A stretch of DNA of 46,980 nucleotides from Candidatus Bathyarchaeota archaeon (lineage in GTDB: Archaea > Thermoproteota > Bathyarchaeia > Bathyarchaeales > Bathycorpusculaceae). Below are positions 39,085-46,980 of the stretch, one piece after another. Where the stretch lies: contig JAOZIE010000002.1 in assembly GCA_026014485.1 (NCBI GenBank), forward strand, positions 1 to 46,980, in the 5' to 3' direction. Every line of letters starts with the position of its first letter. Within the stretch, counting starts at the first letter, position 1. The position numbers were made by a program, and so were the translations under genes. The notes under the pieces are model-generated. The model did no database searches. It had not been told where the DNA came from and worked only from the letters and a program-made list of their open reading frames with translations.

Positions 39085-40851
39085 TTGGATTACGCCACGA
39101 TAGCTGATGCATACGAGAAAATTGAAGCCACCACCAAACGCCTAGAAATGACTGACCTGCTGGTTGCGCTGCTCAAGGAGACGCCTAAACCCGTGTTGGA
39201 TAAAGTGGTCTACCTTACGCAGGGCAAGTTGTACCCTGACTTTGAAGGCATAGAAATCGGCGTTGCAGAACGTTTAGCCCTAAAAGCCCTTGCGCGGGCG
39301 GCGGGCAGAAAAGAATCCGAAATTGAGACCGACCTGCAGAGAAGCGGGGACATCGGAGAAACCGCCCAGAGCCTTTTAAGTAAAAAGAAGCAAGCCACGT
39401 TCGGCGTCCAAAAAACCTTGACCGCTCAAAGGGTATATGAGGTGCTAGATAAGATGGCGAAGACCTCGGGCTCAGGCGCCGTAGATACCAAAATGAACCT
39501 GCTGGTGGGGCTGCTTGCGGATGCTTCACCCAAAGAAGCAAAGTATATCATGCGCACCGTAACGGGTAACCTGCGGCTGGGCATCGCGGACATGACGGTG
39601 CTGGACGCGTTAGCTATCGCTTACGGCGGAGGCAAAGAAAACCGAGACCTCATCGAACGAGCATACAACATAAGCAGCGACCTTGGAAGAGTTGCACATG
39701 TTGTTGCGGAAAACGGCATCGAAGGCATGAAACAATACCAAGTTACCGTTTTTGAGCCTGTACGCCCCATGCTCGCAGAGCGGCTGGCGTCACCTGAAGA
39801 AATTTTTGAGAAGCTAGGCAGCAAATGCGTCGTTGAATACAAGTACGACGGCGAACGGATTCAGCTGCACAAGAAAGGCGACGAGGTGGTGCTTTTCAGC
39901 AGGCGGCTGGAGAAGATTTCTGACCAGTACCCCGACGCCGTAGAATTGGTTAGGCAGAAAGTAACCGCCCAAGAAGCCATCCTTGAAGGCGAATGCGTTG
40001 CCATGGATTTAGAGACTGGCGAGATGCGTCCCTTCCAAGAGCTTATGCACCGCCGACGCAAGTACGGCGTCAAAGAGGCGATTTCGGAGTATCCTGTTTC
40101 ACTGTTCATGTTCGACGCGCTCTACGTGGACGGCAAAGACTACACCCAAGAGCCCTTCCAGACAAGACGAAAAGCCCTCGAAGCAGCCACCGCAAAAAGT
40201 GACCGCCTCACACTAGCACAACAGAAGCTGGTGCGCAGCGCAAAGGAGCTGGAGGCATTCTTTGAGGAAGCCATAGAGGACGGCTGCGAAGGCGTAATGT
40301 GCAAAGCCGTCGGCACGGGCTCGGTTTATCAGGCAGGCGCCCGCGGATGGCTGTGGATAAAGTACAAGCGCGACTACAAGAGCGAAATGAGCGACACCGT
40401 TGACCTCGTCGTTGTAGGCGCGTTTCATGGCAGGGGCAAACGTGCAGGCGCATACGGAGCTTTGCTGTTAGCTACCTACAACAAAGAGGCGGACACGTTT
40501 GAGACAGTCACAAAATGCGGCACAGGCTTCACCGACAAAGACTTGGCTCAACTGCCCGAAATGCTGCGTAAACATGAAGTGCCGCGGAAGCATTCGCGTG
40601 TGACTTCGACTTTGGAGGCGGATGTTTGGTTTGAACCCGCGCTGGTTTTGGAGATTTTAGGCGCCGAAATCACGCTGAGCCCCATCCACATGTGCGCCAT
40701 GAACTCTATCCGTAAAGGCAGCGGCTTAGCCATCAGATTCCCCCGATTCACCGGGAAATACCGCACCGACAAGGCGCCTGAAGACGCAACCACCAGCTTG
40801 GAAGCAGCGGAGATGTACAGAAATCAACTTAAAACAATCAGCGAAGCCTAA
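39085..40851 (+). CDS. lig: ATP-dependent DNA ligase
   Basis: 588 residues, normal for archaeal ligases. The N-terminal DNA-binding domain (1-220) is followed by the nucleotidyl transferase domain with active-site Lys K253 in EYKYDGERIQLH, SRRLEKIS, MFDALYVDG, EGVMCKAVG and LWIKYKRDY; an OB domain (about 420-560) ends with FPRFTGKYRTDKAPEDA. It seals nicks in DNA replication and repair with ATP. The start is TTG, because the ATG at 39081 is in another frame; a TATA-like AGTTTAAAC (39053-39061) lies about 28 bp upstream, so the mRNA is nearly leaderless. Confidence 0.95.
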   Translation: MDYATIADAYEKIEATTKRLEMTDLLVALLKETPKPVLDKVVYLTQGKLYPDFEGIEIGVAERLALKALARAAGRKESEIETDLQRSGDIGETAQSLLSKKKQATFGVQKTLTAQRVYEVLDKMAKTSGSGAVDTKMNLLVGLLADASPKEAKYIMRTVTGNLRLGIADMTVLDALAIAYGGGKENRDLIERAYNISSDLGRVAHVVAENGIEGMKQYQVTVFEPVRPMLAERLASPEEIFEKLGSKCVVEYKYDGERIQLHKKGDEVVLFSRRLEKISDQYPDAVELVRQKVTAQEAILEGECVAMDLETGEMRPFQELMHRRRKYGVKEAISEYPVSLFMFDALYVDGKDYTQEPFQTRRKALEAATAKSDRLTLAQQKLVRSAKELEAFFEEAIEDGCEGVMCKAVGTGSVYQAGARGWLWIKYKRDYKSEMSDTVDLVVVGAFHGRGKRAGAYGALLLATYNKEADTFETVTKCGTGFTDKDLAQLPEMLRKHEVPRKHSRVTSTLEADVWFEPALVLEILGAEITLSPIHMCAMNSIRKGSGLAIRFPRFTGKYRTDKAPEDATTSLEAAEMYRNQLKTISEA

Positions 40852-40965
40852 CCCACCTGTGCTGGATAACCCAATTAACTGACCCAGAGCGCTTAACTGC
40901 CTTTGAGGGATAACGAAAGAATTGATAAGGAATAAACTGCATACTGGTAGCCGATGTGAAGCCCG

Positions 40966-41574
40966 ATGTCTCAGGACCAAGAAAGAATGAAAGCCATGGT
41001 CGCGCTCAAACAGCGCCTCGAAAAAAGGCTCGCCAAGCTGGAGGCAGAAACCAAAGAGGTTCAGGCTACTCTGGATGCAGTGAATGGGATTTTGCTTGAG
41101 AAGGGCTTCAAACGGGTAACTCTAAAGGACGCCGAGGAATCCAAGTCGGAGCAGCCTAAGCCGCAGTCGGCGCCCAAAGAAAGCAAGCCGACGGGTTACC
41201 GCGGCGGGGAACCTGAAAACGTAATTCCCCTAAAAACCGCCAACGACGAGTCCCTTGCGTTAATATATGTTGAAAAAGACCGTTCCATCCACGTTTTGCC
41301 TGATGAAAGCAAACATTTCAGCGTTAACACGCCACCGTTCAGTAATTTTCTGGTTGAGCGCGTCTTGGTGAAGATGCAGGATAAAGATGCGGAGCTTGTG
41401 CGGCTAAAACAGTTGGCTCCTGAGCAGATGTTTGGCTACCACATTGTCCGCGAAGACGATTTAATTCGGGAAATCGTAATCACAAACGCTGATGAAGAAC
41501 GGTTCAAAGAGCTAAAATCCAGCATCCGTTGGACGCTGGATAAAATGTATGAAAAAATGAAGTTCACGCAGTAA
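40966..41574 (+). CDS. Hypothetical protein with N-terminal coiled coil
   Basis: 202 residues. A helical coiled-coil segment is at about 8-45 (MVALKQRLEKRLAKLEAETKEVQATLDAVNG), then a charged Lys/Pro/Ser linker (50-85) and a globular domain (about 90-200) with FSNFLVERVLVKMQDKDAEL and DEERFKELKSSIRWTLDKMYEKMKF. I do not know the family. It follows the ligase on the same strand with a 114-bp gap and its own upstream region; a shared function is possible but not shown. Confidence 0.75.
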   Translation: MSQDQERMKAMVALKQRLEKRLAKLEAETKEVQATLDAVNGILLEKGFKRVTLKDAEESKSEQPKPQSAPKESKPTGYRGGEPENVIPLKTANDESLALIYVEKDRSIHVLPDESKHFSVNTPPFSNFLVERVLVKMQDKDAELVRLKQLAPEQMFGYHIVREDDLIREIVITNADEERFKELKSSIRWTLDKMYEKMKFTQ

Positions 41575-41583
41575 CGCGGACTT

Positions 41584-41913
41584 CTATTGTGCCATGTGTT
41601 TTTGCAGGGCAGTGTCGTACTGTTTTCTGGGGCAAAGACCTACGATCCGGTCAACTTCGCTGCCGTCTTTAATCAGCACAACAGTTGGTATGCTGTAAAC
41701 CTGGAATTTCTCGGCGGTTTTGGGGTTCTCGTCCACATCCAGTTTGGCGACAAGGGCTTTACCCGCCATATCATTGGCTAATTCCGCAATAGTCGGCGCT
41801 AAGGCTCGGCATGGTCCGCACCACCCTGCCCAAAAATCGACGAGGATCAGCGGGTTATTTTTGATGGTTTCTTCAAAATTTGCATCTGTTAAATGGAACG
41901 GTTCGGTAGCCAT
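41584..41913 (-). CDS. Thioredoxin
   Basis: 109 residues starting MATEPFHL. Active site WAGWCGPCRALAP near 30-42, then the conserved cis-Pro in YSIPTVVLIKDG near 74-85. It reduces protein disulfides. The ATG at 41913 has GGAG 9 nt upstream; the frame extends to 41988 but those 25 residues are not thioredoxin-like, so the ATG at 41913 is taken. It converges with the coiled-coil protein gene. Confidence 0.94.
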   Translation of the reverse strand: MATEPFHLTDANFEETIKNNPLILVDFWAGWCGPCRALAPTIAELANDMAGKALVAKLDVDENPKTAEKFQVYSIPTVVLIKDGSEVDRIVGLCPRKQYDTALQKHMAQ

Positions 41914-42338
41914 AAATAATCTCCAACATAATTTTCCGTTTGCTGCGATATAAACCGTTCGCGCCAACCCTTCACACACTTCCCACACCTTAAATTTTTC
42001 CGCAACTCCTCCCCCTCAAGGCTGTTCTGACAGATATGCCTACAGCTACCCCTCAAAAAACACGTACCCATACCTTAAACGCCAAACCCTAACCGCGCCC
42101 CCTAAAACAACTGGGCAGTAACCATTTTTAATGCAAACGTAACCAAAGGAAAAGGAACGGACCAAAACAGACCTTTTCTATACGTTTGGGTACGTTTTAG
42201 GACGCATGATGAACTCTTTTTGGGTTCTGAAGTAAAAAAGCAACGTTTAGCAAACGCCGTAGAAAACGAGGGGGGCAGTCTGTGCACAGCGCACAGAGGC
42301 ATTGGTTAAGCGTTTGCAGCGTAGGAAACTGCCTGTCA
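41914..42338. other. Gene-free region
   Basis: No supported gene. It contains the promoter side of the thioredoxin gene (minus strand) and the 3' flank of the MscS gene. A small stem-loop CTGTGC-ACAGC-GCACAG lies at 42280-42296. Short frames here lack binding sites and similarity. Confidence 0.45.
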
Positions 42339-43433
42339 TTATTTGTTGAGGAAGATGGTTTGGGTTGGGAAAGCCATCTCTATGCCTTCTTTTTCAAACG
42401 CTTCCTTAATTGCGAAGTTAATTGCCTGCTGGGTATCCATGTATTTGGTGTAGTCTGAAACTAGTACGTAGTAGACGATTTCAAACTTTAAGCTGAAATC
42501 TCCATACTCGTAGAAGTGTACTCGGTCACTGTCTGCGTATTCCTGTGCATCTATGATTTTGCGTACCATGTCTGGTATCTTTTTGAGTTTCTCCACTGAA
42601 GTATCATACGTTACTCCAATCTTGAAGTTTATGCGTCTCTTCTCCAGTTTCTTGAAGTTACGTATTTGCGCAGAAGTGAGTTCCTTGTTTGGAATTACTA
42701 ATTCTTCGCCTTGAAGTAGTCTAATCCGCGTGGATTTCATTCCTATGTTTGTTACTGTTCCTGACTGGTCACCGATAACCACGAAGTCTCCGATTTCGAA
42801 TGGTCGATCAAAGAAGATCGAAAACGCGCTGAACACGTCGCTTAAGATGTTTTGTGCTGCCAGTGCAATGGCTATACCTCCAACACCTAAGCCGACAACC
42901 AATCCAGACAAGTTGTAGCCTAAAGCGTAAAGGATTGAAATTAACGCAGCAGCTAACACAATAACCTGCATGAGTTTCTTGAGGATGAAAAACATGTGGT
43001 GGTTTAAATCGGGATTCCGTTTGGTCTGACGCTGTGCAAACCAGTCTGCAAGCACGTTGGCTACTCTAGTTATGGCGAAAGCAACAAGCAGAATCGACAC
43101 AATTGTGAAAACATTTTGAATCAGCGAAGCGTACGCTGCTGTGAAAGTGAGTGAATTTAACGCGTTATATGTGCCAATTATAACTATAAGCAAAAGGGCT
43201 ATCCACTTCACATTACGCAGTATGTCATCATCCAGCGTGGTGTCTGTTTTTTTAGCCCACGCAGAAAAATACTTGCAAAAAACGTAGTAGGCAACCCAGC
43301 CTACGACGGCAACTATGGAGAACACAATGATTGCGGCGAGGATTTCGCTGGCTGCTGTGTTCAAATGTAGAGTATCCTGAATTAAGCGGGATATATCCGT
43401 CCCGTTTTGTGTTACCTGAGAAACGTCTGCCAT
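42339..43433 (-). CDS. Small-conductance mechanosensitive channel, MscS family
   Basis: 364 residues. Three or four N-terminal membrane helices (about 30-60, 70-100, 110-140 and 165-190), then the MscS pore/beta domain: GLGVGGIAIALAAQNILSDVFSAFSIFFDRPFEIGDFV near 180-217, GTVTNIGMKSTRIR, and LVIPNKELTSAQIRN. It relieves turgor by opening in response to membrane tension. C-terminal domain of typical MscS length. Confidence 0.94.
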   Translation of the reverse strand: MADVSQVTQNGTDISRLIQDTLHLNTAASEILAAIIVFSIVAVVGWVAYYVFCKYFSAWAKKTDTTLDDDILRNVKWIALLLIVIIGTYNALNSLTFTAAYASLIQNVFTIVSILLVAFAITRVANVLADWFAQRQTKRNPDLNHHMFFILKKLMQVIVLAAALISILYALGYNLSGLVVGLGVGGIAIALAAQNILSDVFSAFSIFFDRPFEIGDFVVIGDQSGTVTNIGMKSTRIRLLQGEELVIPNKELTSAQIRNFKKLEKRRINFKIGVTYDTSVEKLKKIPDMVRKIIDAQEYADSDRVHFYEYGDFSLKFEIVYYVLVSDYTKYMDTQQAINFAIKEAFEKEGIEMAFPTQTIFLNK

Positions 43434-43590
43434 TGCATTCCCCTAAACTGCTCTTAAAGCACCATCAGTCTTAATTTATTTTTTGCTAGTGGCAAAGCAA
43501 AACACAGATGAATAAGCCGTATCATTGCCTGCAAGAAGCGGAAAACGAAATAAGAACAACGCGCAGCATATTCGTACTTGCGTGAAGCAA

Positions 43591-44316
43591 ATGTCCGGCA
43601 CAGAAACTCTTCTTCCATTCGTGAAAGAGAAAAAGAAGGAAAACGGCGAAGAACCAACCGTAATCGTGGATGGCCGTGAAGCAAGAAGCGCAGCTAAAAT
43701 CGTGAAGGGCTTAATTGAGAAAGGCGTAAACGTCAAAACTGCGGTTCTCGAAAAAGGCGATTACATTTTAAGCGACCAGTGTGCTGTGGAACGAAAAACC
43801 GTCAACGACTTTGTTTATACGCTTACACGCCGGTACCTTTTCGAGCAGATTTTCCGCCTAAAAGAAGCCTACCCCAAATCGCTGCTGCTCCTCGAAGGCT
43901 ACCTGCCCATAATTTACAAGTTCAGCAAAATCCAGCCTTTCGCAGTTTGGGGCGCAATGTTTAACCTAGCAAAAAATGGGGTAGCCCTGATAAACACGGC
44001 TAATCAGAAGGAGACTGTGGATTTTCTTTATGTGGCAGCTCGGCAAGAGCAAATTGTTGAGAAACGTTCACCTACGGTGCATGCATTCAAGAACTACGAT
44101 ACGGTTTCGGAGGCGCAACTTTACTTCCTCGCCAGTTTGCCTAATGTGGGTAGGGAAAAGGCTACTGCGGTTTTGCAGAGTTACCAGACACCGCAGAACG
44201 CCCTGATTAACGTGGATGACTGGGGCAAAACAGTAAACGGCTTAGGCCCCATAATAACCAATAAAGTAAAACAGGTCTTAACTACTCCCTATAGGGAGCA
44301 GGCAGAGGTTTCCTGA
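43591..44316 (+). CDS. ERCC4-domain (XPF/Hef-like) DNA nuclease
   Basis: 241 residues from ATG 43591 (a TTG at 43525 would add 22 basic residues). The nuclease domain has VIVDGREARS near 24-33, GDYIL (D57), and the active-site motif AVERKTVNDF near 65-74 (ERKxxxD). A C-terminal helix-hairpin-helix pair (ASLPNVGREKATAVLQS, LGPIITNKVKQVL, about 180-235) binds DNA. There is no helicase part, so it is the short archaeal form. It cuts branched or flap DNA in repair, possibly with PCNA. Confidence 0.9.
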   Translation: MSGTETLLPFVKEKKKENGEEPTVIVDGREARSAAKIVKGLIEKGVNVKTAVLEKGDYILSDQCAVERKTVNDFVYTLTRRYLFEQIFRLKEAYPKSLLLLEGYLPIIYKFSKIQPFAVWGAMFNLAKNGVALINTANQKETVDFLYVAARQEQIVEKRSPTVHAFKNYDTVSEAQLYFLASLPNVGREKATAVLQSYQTPQNALINVDDWGKTVNGLGPIITNKVKQVLTTPYREQAEVS

Positions 44317-44573
44317 ATAGACATGGTCCCTTTTTGAGCCGTTTGTTTTGTATATGCACGTGACTTAGCGCTTGTTTTTCTAGTGTTTATGGGTTGTTTT
44401 TTGGGTGGTTATTTGTTGGTCATTTGGTGATTTTGGTTTAATTTTCAAAATTAATTAAGCAAGATTTCTTGGATTCAAAATTTACGTCTGTTGAGTGTTG
44501 CTTGTCTGTATTGTTTATCCGTAAAGTATATCTGTAGACACGATACTCTATTGGTTAAATCTGGGTGTGAACT

Positions 44574-46980
44574 ATGAAGACAAACAAAATCTTGACACTG
44601 GTGATTGTAGGCTTATTGCTTTTATCAGTGTACTCTTCTTTAATTCCAATAGACTCTGCATCTGCAGTGACCCCATCTACTAGGGTGACTTTCCACGAAA
44701 CAGGTTTAGCCTCTGGCACGAGTTGGACCGTGGTTTTTGATGGTGTCCCCAAATCTTCTACAACGACAACTATCTTGTGTTCTTGTTCGTCTGGAACGCA
44801 CACGTACTCTGTTGAACTCCCTTCAGGATACACTTCTAGTTCCACGTTATCAGACACTGTGTTTGTATCAACAAATGAAGCAAAGGATCTTTACTTTTCA
44901 TTCAGCCCATCTGGGCATAATGTCATCTTTGTTGAGTCTGGATTGTCCTCTGGGACTCTCTGGAACGTAACCTTTAACGGTGTGACTCAGTCTTCAACCA
45001 CAACCCAGATAAACTTCATTGGTTACGCAGACGGCAACTATCCCTACCTGATTAATACGCCAAACGGTTACACCATAGGCACCGCATCCTCAGGAACCAT
45101 AACCGTTTCAGGCGCCAACGTAAACAAATCTGTAACGTTTGCTTCTCTTTTAGGCACTGATTGGCCTGAGTTCCATCATGACATAGCAAATACCGGCTAC
45201 TCGACTACGACTGGGCCACTCACCAACCAAACCCTATGGAACTACACCACCGGCAACGCTGTGTTGTCGTCTCCTGCGGTTGCAGACGGCGTAGTGTATG
45301 TAGGCTCAAAGGACAATAAGGTGTATGCACTAAACGCATCTTCTGGCGTACAAATCTGGAATTACATCACCGGCGACGATGTGTCTTATTCGTCTCCTGC
45401 GGTTGTTGATGGTGTTGTTTACGTGGGCTCATACGACGGCAAGGTGTATGCATTTGGTGGCCCGTCAGCGCCTCCAGAATACACTTTAACCATGAATACA
45501 GTGGGTCAAGGCAGTGTTTCTCCGGGTAACCAAACCTACCCTGAGGGTGCGGTGGCTAATTTGACTGCTACGTCGGCTGCTGGTTGGACGTTTAGTGGTT
45601 GGAGTGGTGATGCTTCAGGCACCGCTAATACGACTCTTACAATGGATGGCAACAAGACTGTCGTTGCCACCTTTACTCAGGATATCTACACTTTAACTAT
45701 GTATACTGTGGGGGATGGTCAGGTTAGTCCGGGAAACTCTACTTCTTACCACTATGGGGACACAGTAGATATCAAAGCGATGAATGCAGTGGGCTGGACA
45801 TTTGCTGGTTGGAGTGGTGCATCAACAGCTACCACCAACACCACCCTAACCATGACAGGTAACTTGACCGTTACAGCCACTTTCTCCCAGAACAACTATA
45901 CTTTAACGATGGTTACTGTTGGTCAGGGTTCTGTTTCTCCGGGCAATGCGACTTACTCGGCGGGTGCGGTGGCTAATTTGACTGCTACGCCGGCTGCTGG
46001 TTGGACGTTTAGTGGTTGGAGTGGTGAGGATCTTTCAGGTACCGCCGACACTACCATCACCATGAACAGCAACATGACTGTTACTGCGACGTTTACGCAA
46101 GACAACTATATGCTAACGGTGGTTACTGCTGGTAATGGTACTGTGAACTATTCTAACCAGACTTTCCTATCTGGAACTAATGTTACTTTGATTGCTGCTC
46201 CTGAGGCGGGTTGGAGTTTTGGCAACTGGACTGGCGATGTCACAGGTACAGATAATCCAGCATACGTAGTGATGGATGATAACAAGACTGTAACTGCAAC
46301 CTTTGCCCAGAATACCTACTACTTAACTGTCATAATCATTGGTGGCGGTGTGGTCAGCGAGGGTAACCAAACCTATAGTTGCAATGAAACTGTTCAGCTT
46401 AGGTCGAAGACTTCTCCAGGTTGGAGTTTTGCTGGCTGGAGCGGTGACGCCTCAGGCACAGACACACGAATAGAATTCACTATGGATTCCAACAAGACTG
46501 TAACTGCAACTTTCACACAGAACACGTACACACTAAATGTTGAGTACGTCGGTCAGGGCCATGTTGACCTCAATGTGACGGGGCCATATGTTTACGGGCA
46601 AGCTGTTAACTTGACAGCTGTTGCAGACCAAGGCTGGAGCTTTGCAGATTGGAGTGACGAATTAGGCACTAGCAACCCATTGACCTTAGAGATAACTTCT
46701 AACAGTACCGTGACAGCTACCTTCGTTAAGAACACCTACATCATAACCATAAACATAGACGGCCACGGAGCAGTTAACCGTAATGCAACAGAGACCTACG
46801 AGTACAGTCAAGGCGTTAATTTAACCGCTGTTCCACAGGCAGGTTGGAGCTTTAGCGGCTGGAGCAGTGATGCATCTGGAACAGACAACCCCATAACAGT
46901 TGTGACAACTAGCAACATGACTATTACTGCGACGTTTACTCAGGATGTCTATTCGTTGACTGTGGTTACTGTGGGTTCGG
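44574..46980 (+). CDS. Large secreted repeat protein, 3'-truncated by the window
   Basis: The frame opens at ATG 44574 and runs without a stop to the window end (802 codons seen). Residues 1-31 form a Sec signal peptide ending AxA (SASA). Two archaeal surface repeats (FHETGLASGTSWTVVF and FVESGLSSGTLWNVTF) cover about 38-200, a PQQ-like beta-propeller segment about 215-300 (SSPAVADGVVYVGSKDNKVYALNASSG), then InlB-type repeats of about 70 residues from 302. Asn-x-Ser/Thr glycosylation sites are many. A cell-surface adhesin or sheath protein is likely. A C-terminal sorting signal for the archaeosortase cannot be checked because it lies outside the window. Confidence 0.88.
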   Translation, partial: MKTNKILTLVIVGLLLLSVYSSLIPIDSASAVTPSTRVTFHETGLASGTSWTVVFDGVPKSSTTTTILCSCSSGTHTYSVELPSGYTSSSTLSDTVFVSTNEAKDLYFSFSPSGHNVIFVESGLSSGTLWNVTFNGVTQSSTTTQINFIGYADGNYPYLINTPNGYTIGTASSGTITVSGANVNKSVTFASLLGTDWPEFHHDIANTGYSTTTGPLTNQTLWNYTTGNAVLSSPAVADGVVYVGSKDNKVYALNASSGVQIWNYITGDDVSYSSPAVVDGVVYVGSYDGKVYAFGGPSAPPEYTLTMNTVGQGSVSPGNQTYPEGAVANLTATSAAGWTFSGWSGDASGTANTTLTMDGNKTVVATFTQDIYTLTMYTVGDGQVSPGNSTSYHYGDTVDIKAMNAVGWTFAGWSGASTATTNTTLTMTGNLTVTATFSQNNYTLTMVTVGQGSVSPGNATYSAGAVANLTATPAAGWTFSGWSGEDLSGTADTTITMNSNMTVTATFTQDNYMLTVVTAGNGTVNYSNQTFLSGTNVTLIAAPEAGWSFGNWTGDVTGTDNPAYVVMDDNKTVTATFAQNTYYLTVIIIGGGVVSEGNQTYSCNETVQLRSKTSPGWSFAGWSGDASGTDTRIEFTMDSNKTVTATFTQNTYTLNVEYVGQGHVDLNVTGPYVYGQAVNLTAVADQGWSFADWSDELGTSNPLTLEITSNSTVTATFVKNTYIITINIDGHGAVNRNATETYEYSQGVNLTAVPQAGWSFSGWSSDASGTDNPITVVTTSNMTITATFTQDVYSLTVVTVGS
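45478..46980 (+). repeat. Tandem InlB-type protein repeats
   Basis: Units of about 205-213 bp, starting near 45478, 45688, 45898, 46111, 46318, 46528, 46735 and 46950 (last is partial). Each encodes an opening YTLT-type strand, a GxVSPGN-type turn, a conserved GW(T/S)FxxWSG block and a TMxxNxTVxATF end. Protein identity is moderate, but units 1 and 3 share nearly identical DNA over about 65 bp. Confidence 0.85.

Overview
The window reads as chromosomal DNA of an archaeon, most likely of the TACK group and perhaps close to Bathyarchaeia (lineage is an inference). The archaeal signs are an Sm-like protein, a Rio2 kinase, an archaeal-type UMP kinase, ThiI with three candidate cluster cysteines, HerA-NurA, an ERCC4-type nuclease, an ATP-dependent DNA ligase, an RPA-like OB protein, an archaeosortase, a type IV pilin-like protein, and TATA boxes 22-30 bp upstream of short or absent leaders. 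TTG and GTG starts are common. Genes are dense, on both strands, and several convergent or co-directional neighbours touch or overlap. There is no transposase, integrase or CRISPR array.

Layout. 1-3850: a hairpin-forming element, a YgbA-like protein, a NifU-type Fe-S scaffold, a membrane-anchored methyltransferase, a dolichyl-phosphate-sugar-synthase-like glycosyltransferase and an OB-fold protein. 4000-10450: a large archaeosortase fusion, an ECF-S-like membrane protein, a PadR regulator divergent from an ABC exporter operon, and a winged-helix protein. 10500-14750: an HtrA-like protease with a translationally coupled 50-residue Pro-rich ORF, a thiamine-diphosphate enzyme, a MetE-core protein and tRNA-Pro(CGG). 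14860-16820: small proteins and a pilin-like protein with a Thr/Pro linker and three surface repeats. 16940-20312: two divergent UbiA prenyltransferases and pyruvate kinase. 20339-23220: a third ABC-2 exporter and an AT-richer stretch with two small, poorly recognised genes. 23378-27546: Sm protein, Rio2, a winged-helix/RDD membrane protein, ThiI and UMP kinase. 27584-33064: a PadR-ABC operon behind a 12-bp iterated operator, two small genes and a MacB-like pair. 33180-34574: methyltransferase, Nudix hydrolase, zinc ribbon. 34859-37900: a HerA-NurA operon divergent from a possible winged-helix gene across a perfect inverted repeat. 38076-44316: a flavin-binding-type protein, a 41-residue Cys-rich ORF, DNA ligase, a coiled-coil protein, thioredoxin, MscS and the ERCC4 nuclease. 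44574 to the end: a large secreted repeat protein that runs off the window.

Three themes link the genes. The first is the cell surface: archaeosortase, pilin-like protein, giant repeat protein, glycosyltransferase and UbiA lipid enzymes. The second is export: four ABC-2 or MacB-type modules, two of them next to PadR repressors. The third is DNA repair and processing: HerA-NurA, ligase, ERCC4 nuclease and OB protein. The least explained items are the archaeosortase fusion, the PadR iteron, the nurA-herA operator with its divergent gene, and the two small ORFs at 11454 and 38735.
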